DNA from: an uncultured Eubacteriales bacterium
GTDB lineage: Bacteria; Bacillota; Clostridia; Lachnospirales; Lachnospiraceae
NCBI GenBank assembly: GCA_900317515.1
Contig: ONHA01000008.1
Coordinates: forward strand, 1-64,000
DNA: 64,000 nucleotides
Direction: 5' to 3'
Under the pieces are notes generated by a model. It was not told the DNA's origin and did no database searches. It saw only the letters and a program-made list of their open reading frames with translations. Position numbers and translations under genes: made by a program. Below, piece by piece: positions 16,865 through 25,229 of the stretch. Position 1 is the stretch's first letter. Every line of letters begins with the position of its first letter.

Positions 16865-18219
16865 CAGACAGGATACATTCTGCCGCTAAAAAGCGGCTTC
16901 CGATGCCGGGCCAGCGGATCATGAGGTCGGTGCTGGCGGCATTTTTATGTCTTTTGATCTATTATCTGAGGGGGAGGCAGGGAGCCCCCTTTTATTCGAT
17001 TATCGCGGCGCTGCAGTGCATCCAGCCCTACACCGCCAACATGCTGAAAGTGGGGAAAAACCGCATCACGGGAACGCTGATCGGCGCCTTCTGGGGCTCG
17101 ATCGCGCTCTTCGGGACCCTGTTCGTCACGGGCGGCGAGCCCCACTATGATGATAATATGACCTATTATCTGGTGCTGGCCGCCTTCATCGGGATCGTTC
17201 TCTACTCGACGGTCCTCCTGAAGGTCAGAGAGTCCGCCTACTTCTCGGCGGTCGTCTTTTTAAGCATCACGATGAACCACATCGGGGACGTCAACCCCTA
17301 CCTCTTTGTCTTTAACAGGACACTTGATACGACCATCGGGGTGGGCGTCGCGATCTTCTCGAACTCGATCCATCTGCCGCGTGTCAGGGACCGCGAGACT
17401 CTCTTTGTCTCGGGCGTCGACCACGTGCTCTTCCGGGAGGACCGGAACCTTTCGCAGCTCACGAAAGTGCGGCTCAACCAGTTTATCCAGGACGGGATGC
17501 GCTTCTCGGTCACCACGAAGCAGACGCCGGCGACCGTGCGGGAGCTCACGCAGGGGATCGGCTTAAGGCTTCCGATCATCGCGATGGACGGGGCTGTTCT
17601 CTACGACATGCAGAGCGCGACGTACGTGAAGACGCAGAAGATGGAGAGAGGCACGGCGGAGAAGCTGTCTTCATTTTTAAAGGAAGAGAAGGTTCCGTTC
17701 TTTGTCAACACCGTGCGGGAAAATCTGCTGGTGATCTACTGCAGGCACTTCAGGCCGGGCATGCTGCCGGAGAACCCGGGGAGCGCCGAGGCGGCGATCG
17801 AGGCCCTGTACGAAAAGAAGAAGGGCTCGCCCTACAGAAACTATGTCCATGCGGATGAGGATATTGTGGATGACGTGCTCTATTTTCTGGTGATCGACAA
17901 AAAGGAGCGCACGGAGGCCCTGTTTGAGCGGCTGATGAAGGAGCCCTGGGCCGGCGAGGTGAGGGGCGTTCTTGATACCTTCGACTGCCGGGAGGGCGAG
18001 GAGATCCTGAGGATTTATTCTTCGGCAACGACCAGAAAGGCCATGCTCGAGGAACTTAAAAAATACGTCGGCGCGCCGAGGACGGTGTCCTTCGGGATCA
18101 GCGAGGAGAAGTGCGACGTGGTGATCCCGGACGCAGGCGGCGGAAATATGGTCAAGGAACTCAAAAAGCGGTATGAACCGGTTGACATAAGAGGCTGGCG
18201 GAATATCATTCGTTTCTAA
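16861..18219 (+). CDS. FUSC/aromatic-acid-exporter-like membrane domain fused to a degenerate HAD domain
   Basis: 452 residues. Residues 1-175 resemble FUSC/ArAE (DUF939-type) proteins: several membrane helices with the block YSIIAALQCIQPYTANMLKVGKNRITGTLIGA. Residues 180-452 align by pattern to Cof-type HAD phosphatases: 'RLPIIAMDGAVLYD' corresponds to the family's 'LPVIAFNGALIYD', and PDAGGGNMVKEL to motif IV. The catalytic motif I (DxDGT) reads FVSGVDHVL, so the nucleophile Asp appears replaced by Gly. The HAD part is probably a non-catalytic sensor. Translation is coupled to the SGNH gene by ATGA. Confidence 0.7.
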   Translation: MTDRIHSAAKKRLPMPGQRIMRSVLAAFLCLLIYYLRGRQGAPFYSIIAALQCIQPYTANMLKVGKNRITGTLIGAFWGSIALFGTLFVTGGEPHYDDNMTYYLVLAAFIGIVLYSTVLLKVRESAYFSAVVFLSITMNHIGDVNPYLFVFNRTLDTTIGVGVAIFSNSIHLPRVRDRETLFVSGVDHVLFREDRNLSQLTKVRLNQFIQDGMRFSVTTKQTPATVRELTQGIGLRLPIIAMDGAVLYDMQSATYVKTQKMERGTAEKLSSFLKEEKVPFFVNTVRENLLVIYCRHFRPGMLPENPGSAEAAIEALYEKKKGSPYRNYVHADEDIVDDVLYFLVIDKKERTEALFERLMKEPWAGEVRGVLDTFDCREGEEILRIYSSATTRKAMLEELKKYVGAPRTVSFGISEEKCDVVIPDAGGGNMVKELKKRYEPVDIRGWRNIIRF

Positions 18220-18233
18220 AAGGAGGATTTGAG

Positions 18234-18361
18234 ATGCACAAAGAACAATTCTCCATCAATATGGCTGTTGAGCGCTCCGGGGAGGGCCCGTGAAGGTCAG
18301 GGGCCTTGAGGGCTATCCGGACTCGGTGCACGACGTTTATTTTGAGGAATGTGATCTCTAA
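18234..18361 (+). pseudogene. Remnant of a secreted-polysaccharidase-like gene
   Basis: An ideal AAAAGGAGG site precedes an ATG that yields only 19 codons before TGA (18234-18293). A second piece in another frame, from GTG at 18290, reads VKVRGLEGYPDSVHDVYFEE and ends at TAA. The latter resembles the end of a parallel-beta-helix enzyme (GH28-like 'xVxFExC'). This is best read as an internally deleted, frameshifted relic. The family call is tentative. Confidence 0.4.
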
Positions 18362-18369
18362 AATGAAAA

Positions 18370-18402
18370 CCCCTGCAGAACTTTTATCTGCAGGGGCATT
18401 TT
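18370..18402. terminator. Bidirectional terminator
   Basis: CCCCTGCAGA and TCTGCAGGGG flank a 7-nt loop, with A-run and T-run on either side, between the plus-strand remnant and the minus-strand EamA gene. Confidence 0.85.
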
Positions 18403-19250
18403 TATGCCTTTGACCGTATGCTTTTGATGTTGTAGTAGAGGATCCCCAGGATGACGATCGCCGCTCCGATGAGCGAGAAGGTCCCCAGCATCTCCCCGTA
18501 GAAGACCGCCACGAGGATCGGGTTCAGGATCGGCTCGAGCGCGTTGATGATCGAGGCCGTGACCGGGTCCGTGTACTTCGTGCCCGTGGTGAAGAAGATG
18601 TAGGCGAGGCCCACCTGCACGGCTCCGAGCAGGAAGACGGAGATGAGCACCGGCGGCGTAAAGATGGTTTCATTTACCGCAAGCGGTGAGAGGAAGACCG
18701 CGCAAAAAAGCTGCCCGAAGAAGACCGAGGAGAGCGCGTCGCCCTTCTCAAAGCTGTTCAGCATGAAGACCCCGGCGTAGAAGATGCCCGAGAGGAGCGC
18801 GCAGAAGTCGCCCAGCCAGCGGCCGGTCGAGAGGCTGTCCAGGAAAAAGAAGATGATCCCGGCGAAGACGATTCCGATGGAGACGAGGGCCGTCCGGTCG
18901 GGCTTTTTCCCGAAAATGAAAAACATCAGGATCACGATCCAGATCGGCGCGGTGTACTGCAGGATGATCGTGTTGCCGGCCGTGGTCAGCTTATTTGCGA
19001 TGGAAAAGAGCGTCGTGACGCCGGCCATGGAGACCGCACCGATGAGGACGGTCAGGTTGAATTTCAGCCTGTGGCGCGTCGCCAGGATGTAGAGGCCGAT
19101 CACGAGACAGGCGATCGCGTTTCGGACGCCGTTGATCGCGAGCGGATTCCAGGGGACGAACTTCATGAGGACGCCGCCCGTCGAGAAGCAGAGGGAGGCC
19201 GCCAGCACGAAGGCGGCTCCCGGGATGCGGGGTTTCATTTCAGAAGACAT
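18402..19250 (-). CDS. EamA/DMT-family transporter
   Basis: 282 residues with ten predicted membrane helices in two EamA repeats (AASLCFSTGGVLMKFVPWNPLAINGVRN; second-half 'SIINALEPILNPILVAVFYGE' with the conserved EP motif). Members export amino acids or metabolites. It starts 11 nt inside the end of the aminotransferase gene, so the two form an operon, hinting that the exported compound is linked to sulfur amino acid or aminotransferase chemistry. Confidence 0.9.
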   Translation of the reverse strand: MSSEMKPRIPGAAFVLAASLCFSTGGVLMKFVPWNPLAINGVRNAIACLVIGLYILATRHRLKFNLTVLIGAVSMAGVTTLFSIANKLTTAGNTIILQYTAPIWIVILMFFIFGKKPDRTALVSIGIVFAGIIFFFLDSLSTGRWLGDFCALLSGIFYAGVFMLNSFEKGDALSSVFFGQLFCAVFLSPLAVNETIFTPPVLISVFLLGAVQVGLAYIFFTTGTKYTDPVTASIINALEPILNPILVAVFYGEMLGTFSLIGAAIVILGILYYNIKSIRSKA

Positions 19251-20442
19251 ATTTCATTAACCTTTCCATGGCCTCCATGACCCGGGAGAGCGGGAGAGCC
19301 AGATTGATGCGGACGCTTGTGGGACCGCCGAACATCGCGCCGTCCTGGAGGGCGACACCGACGCGCCAGCACATCTCCTCAAGCTCCCTGAGGGTCTTTC
19401 CGTGGGCCTTCAGCCATTCGCCGCAGTCGGCGAAGAGCATGTAGGTGCCCTCGGGCTTCTGCACGGTCACCCCGTCGAAATTGGTGCGGATGAAATCGAC
19501 CGCATAGTCGACGTTCTGCGTGAGCACCTCGCGGAGCTCATCCACCCAGAGCCCTCCCTCGTCGGTGTAGGCCCCGATGAGGGCGTGCATGGAGAGGACG
19601 TTCATCTCGTTGTAGTGGGAGAGCGAGGACTCTTTAAGAACCCGGTCGCGCAGCCGCTTGTCGTAGATGATATGGTAGCTCCCGATGAGGCCCGCGAGAT
19701 TGAAGGTCTTTGAGGGCGCGTAGAGGGATACGGTGTTCATTTTCGTATAGTCGTTTACGCTCTGGGAGGGGATGTGCCGGTGCCCGGAGAGAATGATATC
19801 CGACCAGATCTCATCGCTTATGACGGTGACGTCGTATTTTTCGAAAATGCGGTAGGCCTCCTCGAGCTCCCACTTCTCCCAGACGCGCCCGCAGGGGTTG
19901 TGGGGCGAGCAGAAGACGGCTGCGTGAATGTTATTTTTCTTGATCTTCGCCTCCATGTCGGCGAAATCCATCCGCCAGACGCCGTTTTCGTCTCTTTTAA
20001 GCGGGCTGTGCACGATGCGGTAGCCGTTGCTCGTTAAGGAGAAGGTAAAGCCGATGTAGGTCGGAGAGTGCAGAAGGACGCTGTCTCCCCTGGAGCAGAG
20101 GACGTTCAGGGCGCTGATGACGCCGCCCAGGACCCCGTTCTCGTAGCCGATCGCCTCTTTCGTGAGGCCGGTCATGCCGTTCCGGCTCCTCTGCCAGCGT
20201 ATGATCCCGTCGTAGTAGGCGTCCGAGACCTCAAAATAGCCGAAGGCGGGGTGCTGCACGCGCTTGATGATCGCTTCCTGGATGGCGGGCAGAGTTGGGA
20301 AATTCATGTCCGCGACCCACATGGGGATTGCGGTAAAGCCCGGATCCGGCGCGGAGGGGCCGAAACTTATCTTTCCGATGGAATCCACCGCGAGGGCGTC
20401 GTGGCCGCGGCGGTCCATGATGGTTGTGAAATCGTATTTCAT
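19240..20442 (-). CDS. MalY/PatB-family PLP-dependent aminotransferase (cystathionine beta-lyase-like)
   Basis: 400 residues. PLP fold-type I: 'PMWVADMNFPTLPAIQ' and 'HPAFGYFEVSDAYYDGI' near the N-terminus are hallmarks of MalY/PatB; SPHNPCGRVWEKWEL, VISDEIWSDI (Asp for the pyridine N) and SLYAPSKTFNLAGL (Schiff-base Lys) follow. Family members cleave cystathionine or other C-S bonds and some act as regulators. The start is ATG at 20442, 5-6 nt after GGAAAGGA; a longer frame lacks a site. Operon with the EamA exporter. Confidence 0.92.
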   Translation of the reverse strand: MKYDFTTIMDRRGHDALAVDSIGKISFGPSAPDPGFTAIPMWVADMNFPTLPAIQEAIIKRVQHPAFGYFEVSDAYYDGIIRWQRSRNGMTGLTKEAIGYENGVLGGVISALNVLCSRGDSVLLHSPTYIGFTFSLTSNGYRIVHSPLKRDENGVWRMDFADMEAKIKKNNIHAAVFCSPHNPCGRVWEKWELEEAYRIFEKYDVTVISDEIWSDIILSGHRHIPSQSVNDYTKMNTVSLYAPSKTFNLAGLIGSYHIIYDKRLRDRVLKESSLSHYNEMNVLSMHALIGAYTDEGGLWVDELREVLTQNVDYAVDFIRTNFDGVTVQKPEGTYMLFADCGEWLKAHGKTLRELEEMCWRVGVALQDGAMFGGPTSVRINLALPLSRVMEAMERLMKYVF

Positions 20443-20573
20443 AGGGTTCCTTTCCGATGACGTAAGCATCTCGTACCAGTATACAGAGAGGCGGAAAAAA
20501 TCGCAACCGGTTGCTGCAAATAATCAGAATGGGGAATGTTTAAATTAGGAGATTCTAACAGGAGACGCGGCAC

Positions 20574-20602
20574 TTGACTTTAAACAAACGGTATCGTACA
20601 AT
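20574..20602 (+). promoter_or_regulatory. Promoter of nrfA
   Basis: TTGACT, 17-bp spacer, TACAAT, about 95 nt before the expected translation start. The region 20443-20573 between the divergent genes holds nothing else I can name. Confidence 0.75.
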
Positions 20603-20617
20603 ATAATAGAATAAGTA

Positions 20618-20661
20618 CCGGAGTTCTTCTTTTGATGTTTAAATAAGAAGTAACGCTCCGG
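20618..20661 (+). promoter_or_regulatory. Stem-loop in the nrfA 5' leader
   Basis: CCGGAG and CTCCGG close a stem that continues with TTCTTCTT against AAGAAG around an AT-rich loop. It starts about 10 nt after the expected transcription start and ends 42 nt before the nrfA ATG, so it may affect mRNA stability or translation. Confidence 0.45.
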
Positions 20662-20703
20662 CATGAGTTGTGCAATGACTAAACCGAAACGGCAGGTGAT
20701 CAT

Positions 20704-21984
20704 ATGAAAAACACACAGCTTTTTGAAGCCTTAGGCGCGGCAGCATTGGGCGCTGTCATGTTCCTCGGGCTCGGCGCAGCCTCGGGAAACCGGGCGCTGT
20801 ACTACACGGCTCCTTCCCTTGCGGCCAACAACCCGATCACGGCGGAGGACATCGTCTATAAGCAGGTGGACGCTCCCGCAACGACAAGCGCGGACGGCGT
20901 CATCACGGCGGATGAGTGGGCAGCTATCTTCCCGGAGCACGCAGTCTCCATGGGGGCCAACTCCGAGAACAGCTACCACGTGAGCTACCTCGAGGAGGAT
21001 CCGTATCTTGTCAACATCTATGAGGGCTACGGCTTCGCCAAGGACTACGAGAGTGCCCGCGGCCACGCCTACACGCTCGAGGATGTCGCGGCGACGGCCC
21101 GCCCGCACGCGACCGCGAACTGCTTAACCTGCAAGACCCCGAACTTCACCAAACTGGTCAACGATCTGGGCGTGGAAGTGTACTCGATGGATTTCAATGA
21201 GGTCTACGAGCAGATGAGCGAGAACATCAGCTGCTACACATGCCACGGCAATATGCAGGGCAATGAAGGCCAGCGTGTCGTCACGCACTCCTACGTGCAC
21301 AAGTGTCTCGGAGAAAACGTCGACACGATCAACGTCTCGACGCTGGTCTGCGGCCAGTGCCACATCGAGTACTATTTCGCACCGGAGACCAAGGAGACCT
21401 CGATGCCGTACTCGAGCCTCGAGGAGATGACACCGGAAGCAATCCTCGCCTACTACGATTCCATCGGCTTTGCCGACTGGACCCAGGAGAGCACCGGCGC
21501 TAAGATGCTGAAGACCCAGCATCCGGAGCTCGAGACCGTCACCCACGGCAAGCACGCCGCTTTCCTCTCCTGCGCGGACTGCCATATGCCGCTTGAGAGA
21601 GCCGTGGACGGCTCCGTCTACCACAGCCATAAGCTGGTGAGCCCGCTTGAAAATGAACAGCTCCTCGCCTCCTGCGCAGAGTGCCACGGCGATACCGACA
21701 TGGTTGCATTTGTGCACGGAATCCAGGATGAAATCACGGGCCGCGAGACCGAGGTCGGCAACAAGCTCTCCGATTTCAAGGACAAGCTCGCCGAGGCCAA
21801 CCAGTCCGGCAGCAAGACCGAGGCAGAGCTGGAGAAGATACGCCACATCTACCGCTCGGCGCAGTGGTACTTCGATTTCTGCTATGTCGAGAATTCTGAG
21901 GGCGCTCACAACTCGCAGCTTTCCCGCGACTGCCTGAACCGCTCGGAGGAGCTGATCAATGAGGGCATGACGTACTTCGCATAA
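20704..21984 (+). CDS. nrfA: Ammonia-forming cytochrome c nitrite reductase NrfA
   Basis: 426 residues. An uncleaved N-terminal hydrophobic helix or signal anchor is followed by five haem-attachment motifs: CLTCK (the NrfA-specific active-site haem with Lys ligand), CYTCH, CGQCH, CADCH and CAECH. CGQCHIEYYF holds the active-site Tyr, and KTQHPE the active-site His. The enzyme reduces nitrite to ammonium with six electrons on the outer face of the membrane. No nrfH (quinol dehydrogenase) gene follows; instead the haem-ligation genes resB and ccsA come next. The start uses an AGGTGA site. Confidence 0.96.
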   Translation: MKNTQLFEALGAAALGAVMFLGLGAASGNRALYYTAPSLAANNPITAEDIVYKQVDAPATTSADGVITADEWAAIFPEHAVSMGANSENSYHVSYLEEDPYLVNIYEGYGFAKDYESARGHAYTLEDVAATARPHATANCLTCKTPNFTKLVNDLGVEVYSMDFNEVYEQMSENISCYTCHGNMQGNEGQRVVTHSYVHKCLGENVDTINVSTLVCGQCHIEYYFAPETKETSMPYSSLEEMTPEAILAYYDSIGFADWTQESTGAKMLKTQHPELETVTHGKHAAFLSCADCHMPLERAVDGSVYHSHKLVSPLENEQLLASCAECHGDTDMVAFVHGIQDEITGRETEVGNKLSDFKDKLAEANQSGSKTEAELEKIRHIYRSAQWYFDFCYVENSEGAHNSQLSRDCLNRSEELINEGMTYFA

Positions 21985-22017
21985 GGAAACCTGAACAAAA
22001 AGAACCGGCAACGATGG

Positions 22018-22049
22018 GAAAGGGGAAAGAAATTTCCCCTTTCTTTTTT
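22018..22049 (+). terminator. Terminator between nrfA and resB
   Basis: GAAAGGGGAAA and TTTCCCCTTTC around a short loop, followed by six T. It should end or attenuate nrfA transcription ahead of resB, which has its own TATAAT box. Confidence 0.8.
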
Positions 22050-22062
22050 GGGAAAAGAACAA

Positions 22063-22068
22063 TATAAT
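22063..22068 (+). promoter_or_regulatory. -10 box seven nt before the resB start codon
   Basis: TATAAT lies 7 nt ahead of ATG and no Shine-Dalgarno sequence intervenes. The -35 region at 17 bp is poor (TTTCTT). If used, transcription would begin close to the start codon. Confidence 0.35.
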
Positions 22069-22075
22069 TAAAAAT

Positions 22076-23365
22076 ATGAATACATTGAAAAAAGTATGGA
22101 AATTCATAAGCTCCATGCAGTTCGCGATCGGACTTCTGATGATCCTCGTTCTGGCCTGCTCGGTGGGGAGCCTTATCACCCAGAAGCAGCCGTACGCGGT
22201 GTACGCAGACCAGTACGGTGAGCGCCTGGCGGGAGCCATTATGGCACTGCAGCTGGACGATATGTTTCACAGCTGGTGGTTTGTGGTGCTGTCTGCATTT
22301 TTATGCCTGAACCTGCTTCTCTGCAACCTGATCCGCCTGCCGTCGATCCTCAACATGATGAAGAAGGAGGCGGATCCTGTAAGCTCAGTGGGGAAGACCG
22401 GAAGCGTAGAGCTCTCCGGCATCAAGGACCCGGATGGCTTTTTTAAGGCCATGGGTTTCGGCAATGTAAAATCCGGTGAGTCGGAGGTAAATGAGGAGAA
22501 GCGCAGCTGGAAATACTCGGTGAAGAACCGGATCGGCCTCTGGGGCGCCTGGGTCTGTCATCTGGGAGTCCTGCTCCTCATCCTGGGCTTCGGGCTCGGG
22601 CAGGCGACCAAGGAGGAGTTCACGGTCTACGGTCTGCCGGGCGATTCCCAGCCGGTCGGTGAGACGGGCGTGATCCTCACGATCGACTCGTTCGACATCG
22701 GCCTTCGGGAGGATGACACGGTGGAGCAGTACACCGCGGGCATCACGGTGCGGCGGCCGTCGGACGGCGCGGAGGAGAGCGCAGAGATCAGCGTGAACAA
22801 CCCGGCTTCGATCTTCGGCATGAAATTCTACCAGAATTCCACCGGCTGGGCGGCTGACATCCACATCAAAAAGAACGGGGAGGCACTTCAGGACGAGGTG
22901 ATCTACGCCGGCGAGTATGTGGCGGTTTCGGATATGCCGAATCTTGTCATTTACCTAAACGCCTTCTATCCGGACTATGTGCTTAAGGAGGGCAAGGGGC
23001 CGATGAGCGCGAGCTCGACGGTCAAAAACCCCGCCTACCTCTACTCGGTCTACTATCAGGGGCAGATGCTCGGCATGAACGCGCTCATGGAGAGCGAGGA
23101 GCTGACGATCGACGAGTACACGGTCACCTTTGACAACCCGCGGAATTTCACGCTGATCCAGGTGAAGCGGGACCGCTTCACGTTCCTTGCGCTGATCGGG
23201 GGGCTCGTGGTTCTGGCTGGCCTGATCTTTGCATTTTACACCCAGGAGGCCAAAATCTGGGCGCTCAAAGAGGCCGACGGCACCTGGACGGTGCACGGGA
23301 TGAGCCGGAAGGGCGGCGTGCTCTTCGCGGAACAGTTCCGGGAGGCTGCGGAAAAATTCAAATAA
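22076..23365 (+). CDS. resB: Cytochrome c biogenesis protein ResB (CcsB-type)
   Basis: 429 residues. Membrane helices lie near residues 15-35, 62-82, 150-170 and 377-397. The opening WKFISSMQFAIGLLMILVLACSVGSLI and the central extracytoplasmic domain with PGDSQPVGETGVILTIDSFDI are typical of ResB. With CcsA it carries out covalent haem attachment to apocytochromes c (System II) on the outside of the membrane. The placement after nrfA indicates it matures NrfA. No clear ribosome binding site precedes the ATG. Confidence 0.93.
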   Translation: MNTLKKVWKFISSMQFAIGLLMILVLACSVGSLITQKQPYAVYADQYGERLAGAIMALQLDDMFHSWWFVVLSAFLCLNLLLCNLIRLPSILNMMKKEADPVSSVGKTGSVELSGIKDPDGFFKAMGFGNVKSGESEVNEEKRSWKYSVKNRIGLWGAWVCHLGVLLLILGFGLGQATKEEFTVYGLPGDSQPVGETGVILTIDSFDIGLREDDTVEQYTAGITVRRPSDGAEESAEISVNNPASIFGMKFYQNSTGWAADIHIKKNGEALQDEVIYAGEYVAVSDMPNLVIYLNAFYPDYVLKEGKGPMSASSTVKNPAYLYSVYYQGQMLGMNALMESEELTIDEYTVTFDNPRNFTLIQVKRDRFTFLALIGGLVVLAGLIFAFYTQEAKIWALKEADGTWTVHGMSRKGGVLFAEQFREAAEKFK

Positions 23366-23406
23366 AGCCGGAAGGCAGGTTTTCCGGTTTATGAGGGAGG
23401 TTTCAA

Positions 23407-24228
23407 ATGAATTATCTGGGAATTGAAAATGTACTCTTCGCCGTCATCATGGTGCTCTACTTCCTCGCGATGGGCGCCTACTTCGTCTTTGTGGCGGCGA
23501 AGAAGGAGAACATGGCTAAGGTTGCGATGCTGCTTCAGGGGGCGGGCTTTGTGCTGCACACGGTCGCCCTGATCCTCCGCGGGATCGGCGCAGGCCGCCT
23601 GCCGCTCACGAACCAGTACGAGTTCGCAACGAGCTTCGCCTGGGGCCTCTGCCTCGTGAGCCTGGTCTTCGTGGTCCGGTACAGGTTCCATGTGCTGGGC
23701 GCGTTTGCGGCGCCTGTCATTTTCCTGATCATCGGCTATGCGGCCATGCAGAGCAAGGAAGTGCACGACCTCATGCCGGCTCTGCAGAGCAACTGGCTGG
23801 GCTTCCACGTCTCCTCGGCGATCATCGCCTACGGCGGATTCGGGGTCTCGTTCGTGCTGGGTATCATTTTCCTGATGCGGGAGCGCATGAAGGACCAGGG
23901 GTTCCTTGACCGCCACGTGCCGTCCAAGGAGAAGCTGGACCTCATCGGCTACCGCTCGGTGGCGCTCGGGCTCCTGTTCCTCACGCTCTGCATCCTGACC
24001 GGGGCGATCTGGGCGGAGCGCGCCTGGGGCAGTTACTGGTCCTGGGACCCGAAGGAGACATGGTCTCTCGTCACCTGGCTGATCTACGCGGTCTACCTGC
24101 ACCTTCGCATACGCAGGGGCTGGAACGGACGTGCGGCGGCGATCTTTGCGGTTATCGGGTTCATCGCGGTGCTCTTTACCTACATCGGCGTCAATACGTT
24201 TTTGCCGGGGGTGCACAGCTACAAGTAA
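23407..24228 (+). CDS. resC: Cytochrome c biogenesis protein CcsA/ResC (haem handling)
   Basis: 273 residues with eight predicted membrane helices. The WWD-type haem-binding block WGSYWSWDPKETWSL is present, flanked by external-haem His candidates (LTNQYE region, 'LGFHVSSAIIAYGGF'). It is the haem exporter and ligase partner of ResB in System II cytochrome c maturation. It lies 41 nt downstream of resB with a GGGAGG site and ends the nrfA-resB-resC cluster before a strong terminator. Confidence 0.95.
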   Translation: MNYLGIENVLFAVIMVLYFLAMGAYFVFVAAKKENMAKVAMLLQGAGFVLHTVALILRGIGAGRLPLTNQYEFATSFAWGLCLVSLVFVVRYRFHVLGAFAAPVIFLIIGYAAMQSKEVHDLMPALQSNWLGFHVSSAIIAYGGFGVSFVLGIIFLMRERMKDQGFLDRHVPSKEKLDLIGYRSVALGLLFLTLCILTGAIWAERAWGSYWSWDPKETWSLVTWLIYAVYLHLRIRRGWNGRAAAIFAVIGFIAVLFTYIGVNTFLPGVHSYK

Positions 24229-24250
24229 AGACAGATAAATATGTCGGCGG

Positions 24251-24298
24251 AAGCCGGGCGGATGGAAATGAAGCCATCTGCCCGGCTTGTTTTTTTTT
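24251..24298 (+). terminator. Strong intrinsic terminator after resC
   Basis: A 15-bp stem (AAGCCGGGCGGATGG and complement with one mismatch) with an 8-nt loop is followed by nine T. Confidence 0.93.
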
Positions 24299-24330
24299 GC
24301 CCGGGAGCCGGGCGGGTTGTCAAACTTGTG

Positions 24331-24359
24331 TTGAGGATACCTGACAAAACTGCTATAAT
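24331..24359 (+). promoter_or_regulatory. Promoter of comB copy 1
   Basis: TTGAGG, 17-bp spacer, TATAAT, about 55 nt before the start codon. Confidence 0.75.
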
Positions 24360-24419
24360 GAACAGACATTAACGAGTGTATCAGAAGAACAAGCCTGATA
24401 CAGGAAGGACTGAAAGAAT

Positions 24420-25124
24420 ATGGAAATTGGTATCTATCACCTGCTTGAAGGTGCCCGGGAAGCCGACGGTCTCACCGTGATCATCGACGTCTTCCGCGCC
24501 TTCTCGCTCGAGTGTTACCTCTATGCGATGGGAGCCCGGGAGATCCGGCCGGTCGGCAGGATCGAGGAGGCCTTCGCCTGGAAAAATGAAGACCCGGACT
24601 GTCTCCTCGCCGGCGAGCGAGGCGGAAAGATGTGCGAGGGATTTGACTTCGGGAACTCGCCCTCAGCCGCCGAGAAGATCGACGTGCGGGGAAAGAGGAT
24701 CATTCACACGACCAGTGCGGGAACCCAGGGAATCGTGAACGCGGTTCACGCGGAGGAGATCATCGGAGGAGCGCTTGTGAACGCCCGGGCGGTCGCCGCC
24801 TACATCAAAAGGAGGAACCCGGAGAAGGTCTCGCTCGTGTGCATGGGCAACGGCGGCGTCAGGCCGGCAGCGGAGGACGAGCTCTGTGCGGAGTATATCA
24901 GGGCGCTGCTGCTCGGCGAGGAGATCCCGGACTTTGATGAGAGAGTGCAGCATCTCCGGATTCAGGGCGGCGAGCATTTCTTTGATCCGGAGCGGCAGGA
25001 GATATTTCCGGAGACGGATTTCTGGCGCTGCATCAAGTACGATAAGTTTGATTTTGTGGTGAGGATCGAGCGGGATGATAAGGGGCTGGTTTCGAGAATT
25101 GTCCGGGCGGACGAATTTTCCTGA
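24420..25124 (+). CDS. comB: 2-phosphosulfolactate phosphatase-family protein, copy 1
   Basis: 234 residues of the ComB family: VIIDVFRAFSLECYLYAMGA at the N-terminus, GERGGKMCEGFDFGNSP in the middle and HTTSAGTQGIVNA holding catalytic residues. ComB hydrolyses 2-phosphosulfolactate in coenzyme M biosynthesis in archaea; bacterial homologues have unclear substrates. A second copy lies 6 kb downstream and is nearly identical except for the first 15 codons and the last 9. This copy has its own promoter and an AGGAAGG site. Confidence 0.85.
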   Translation: MEIGIYHLLEGAREADGLTVIIDVFRAFSLECYLYAMGAREIRPVGRIEEAFAWKNEDPDCLLAGERGGKMCEGFDFGNSPSAAEKIDVRGKRIIHTTSAGTQGIVNAVHAEEIIGGALVNARAVAAYIKRRNPEKVSLVCMGNGGVRPAAEDELCAEYIRALLLGEEIPDFDERVQHLRIQGGEHFFDPERQEIFPETDFWRCIKYDKFDFVVRIERDDKGLVSRIVRADEFS

Positions 25125-25132
25125 CGCACATA

Positions 25133-25161
25133 TTGACCGGGAAGTTCATTTTTATTAAAAT
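25133..25161 (+). promoter_or_regulatory. Promoter of the Nif11 peptide gene
   Basis: TTGACC, 17-bp spacer, TAAAAT, about 70 nt ahead of the start codon, so the peptide gene is transcribed on its own. Confidence 0.75.
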
Positions 25162-25229
25162 AAATAGTTGGCAATCGTACTACTCTACGGATAACAGCAG
25201 CATATCTTGATTACAAAGGAGGACAGAAC

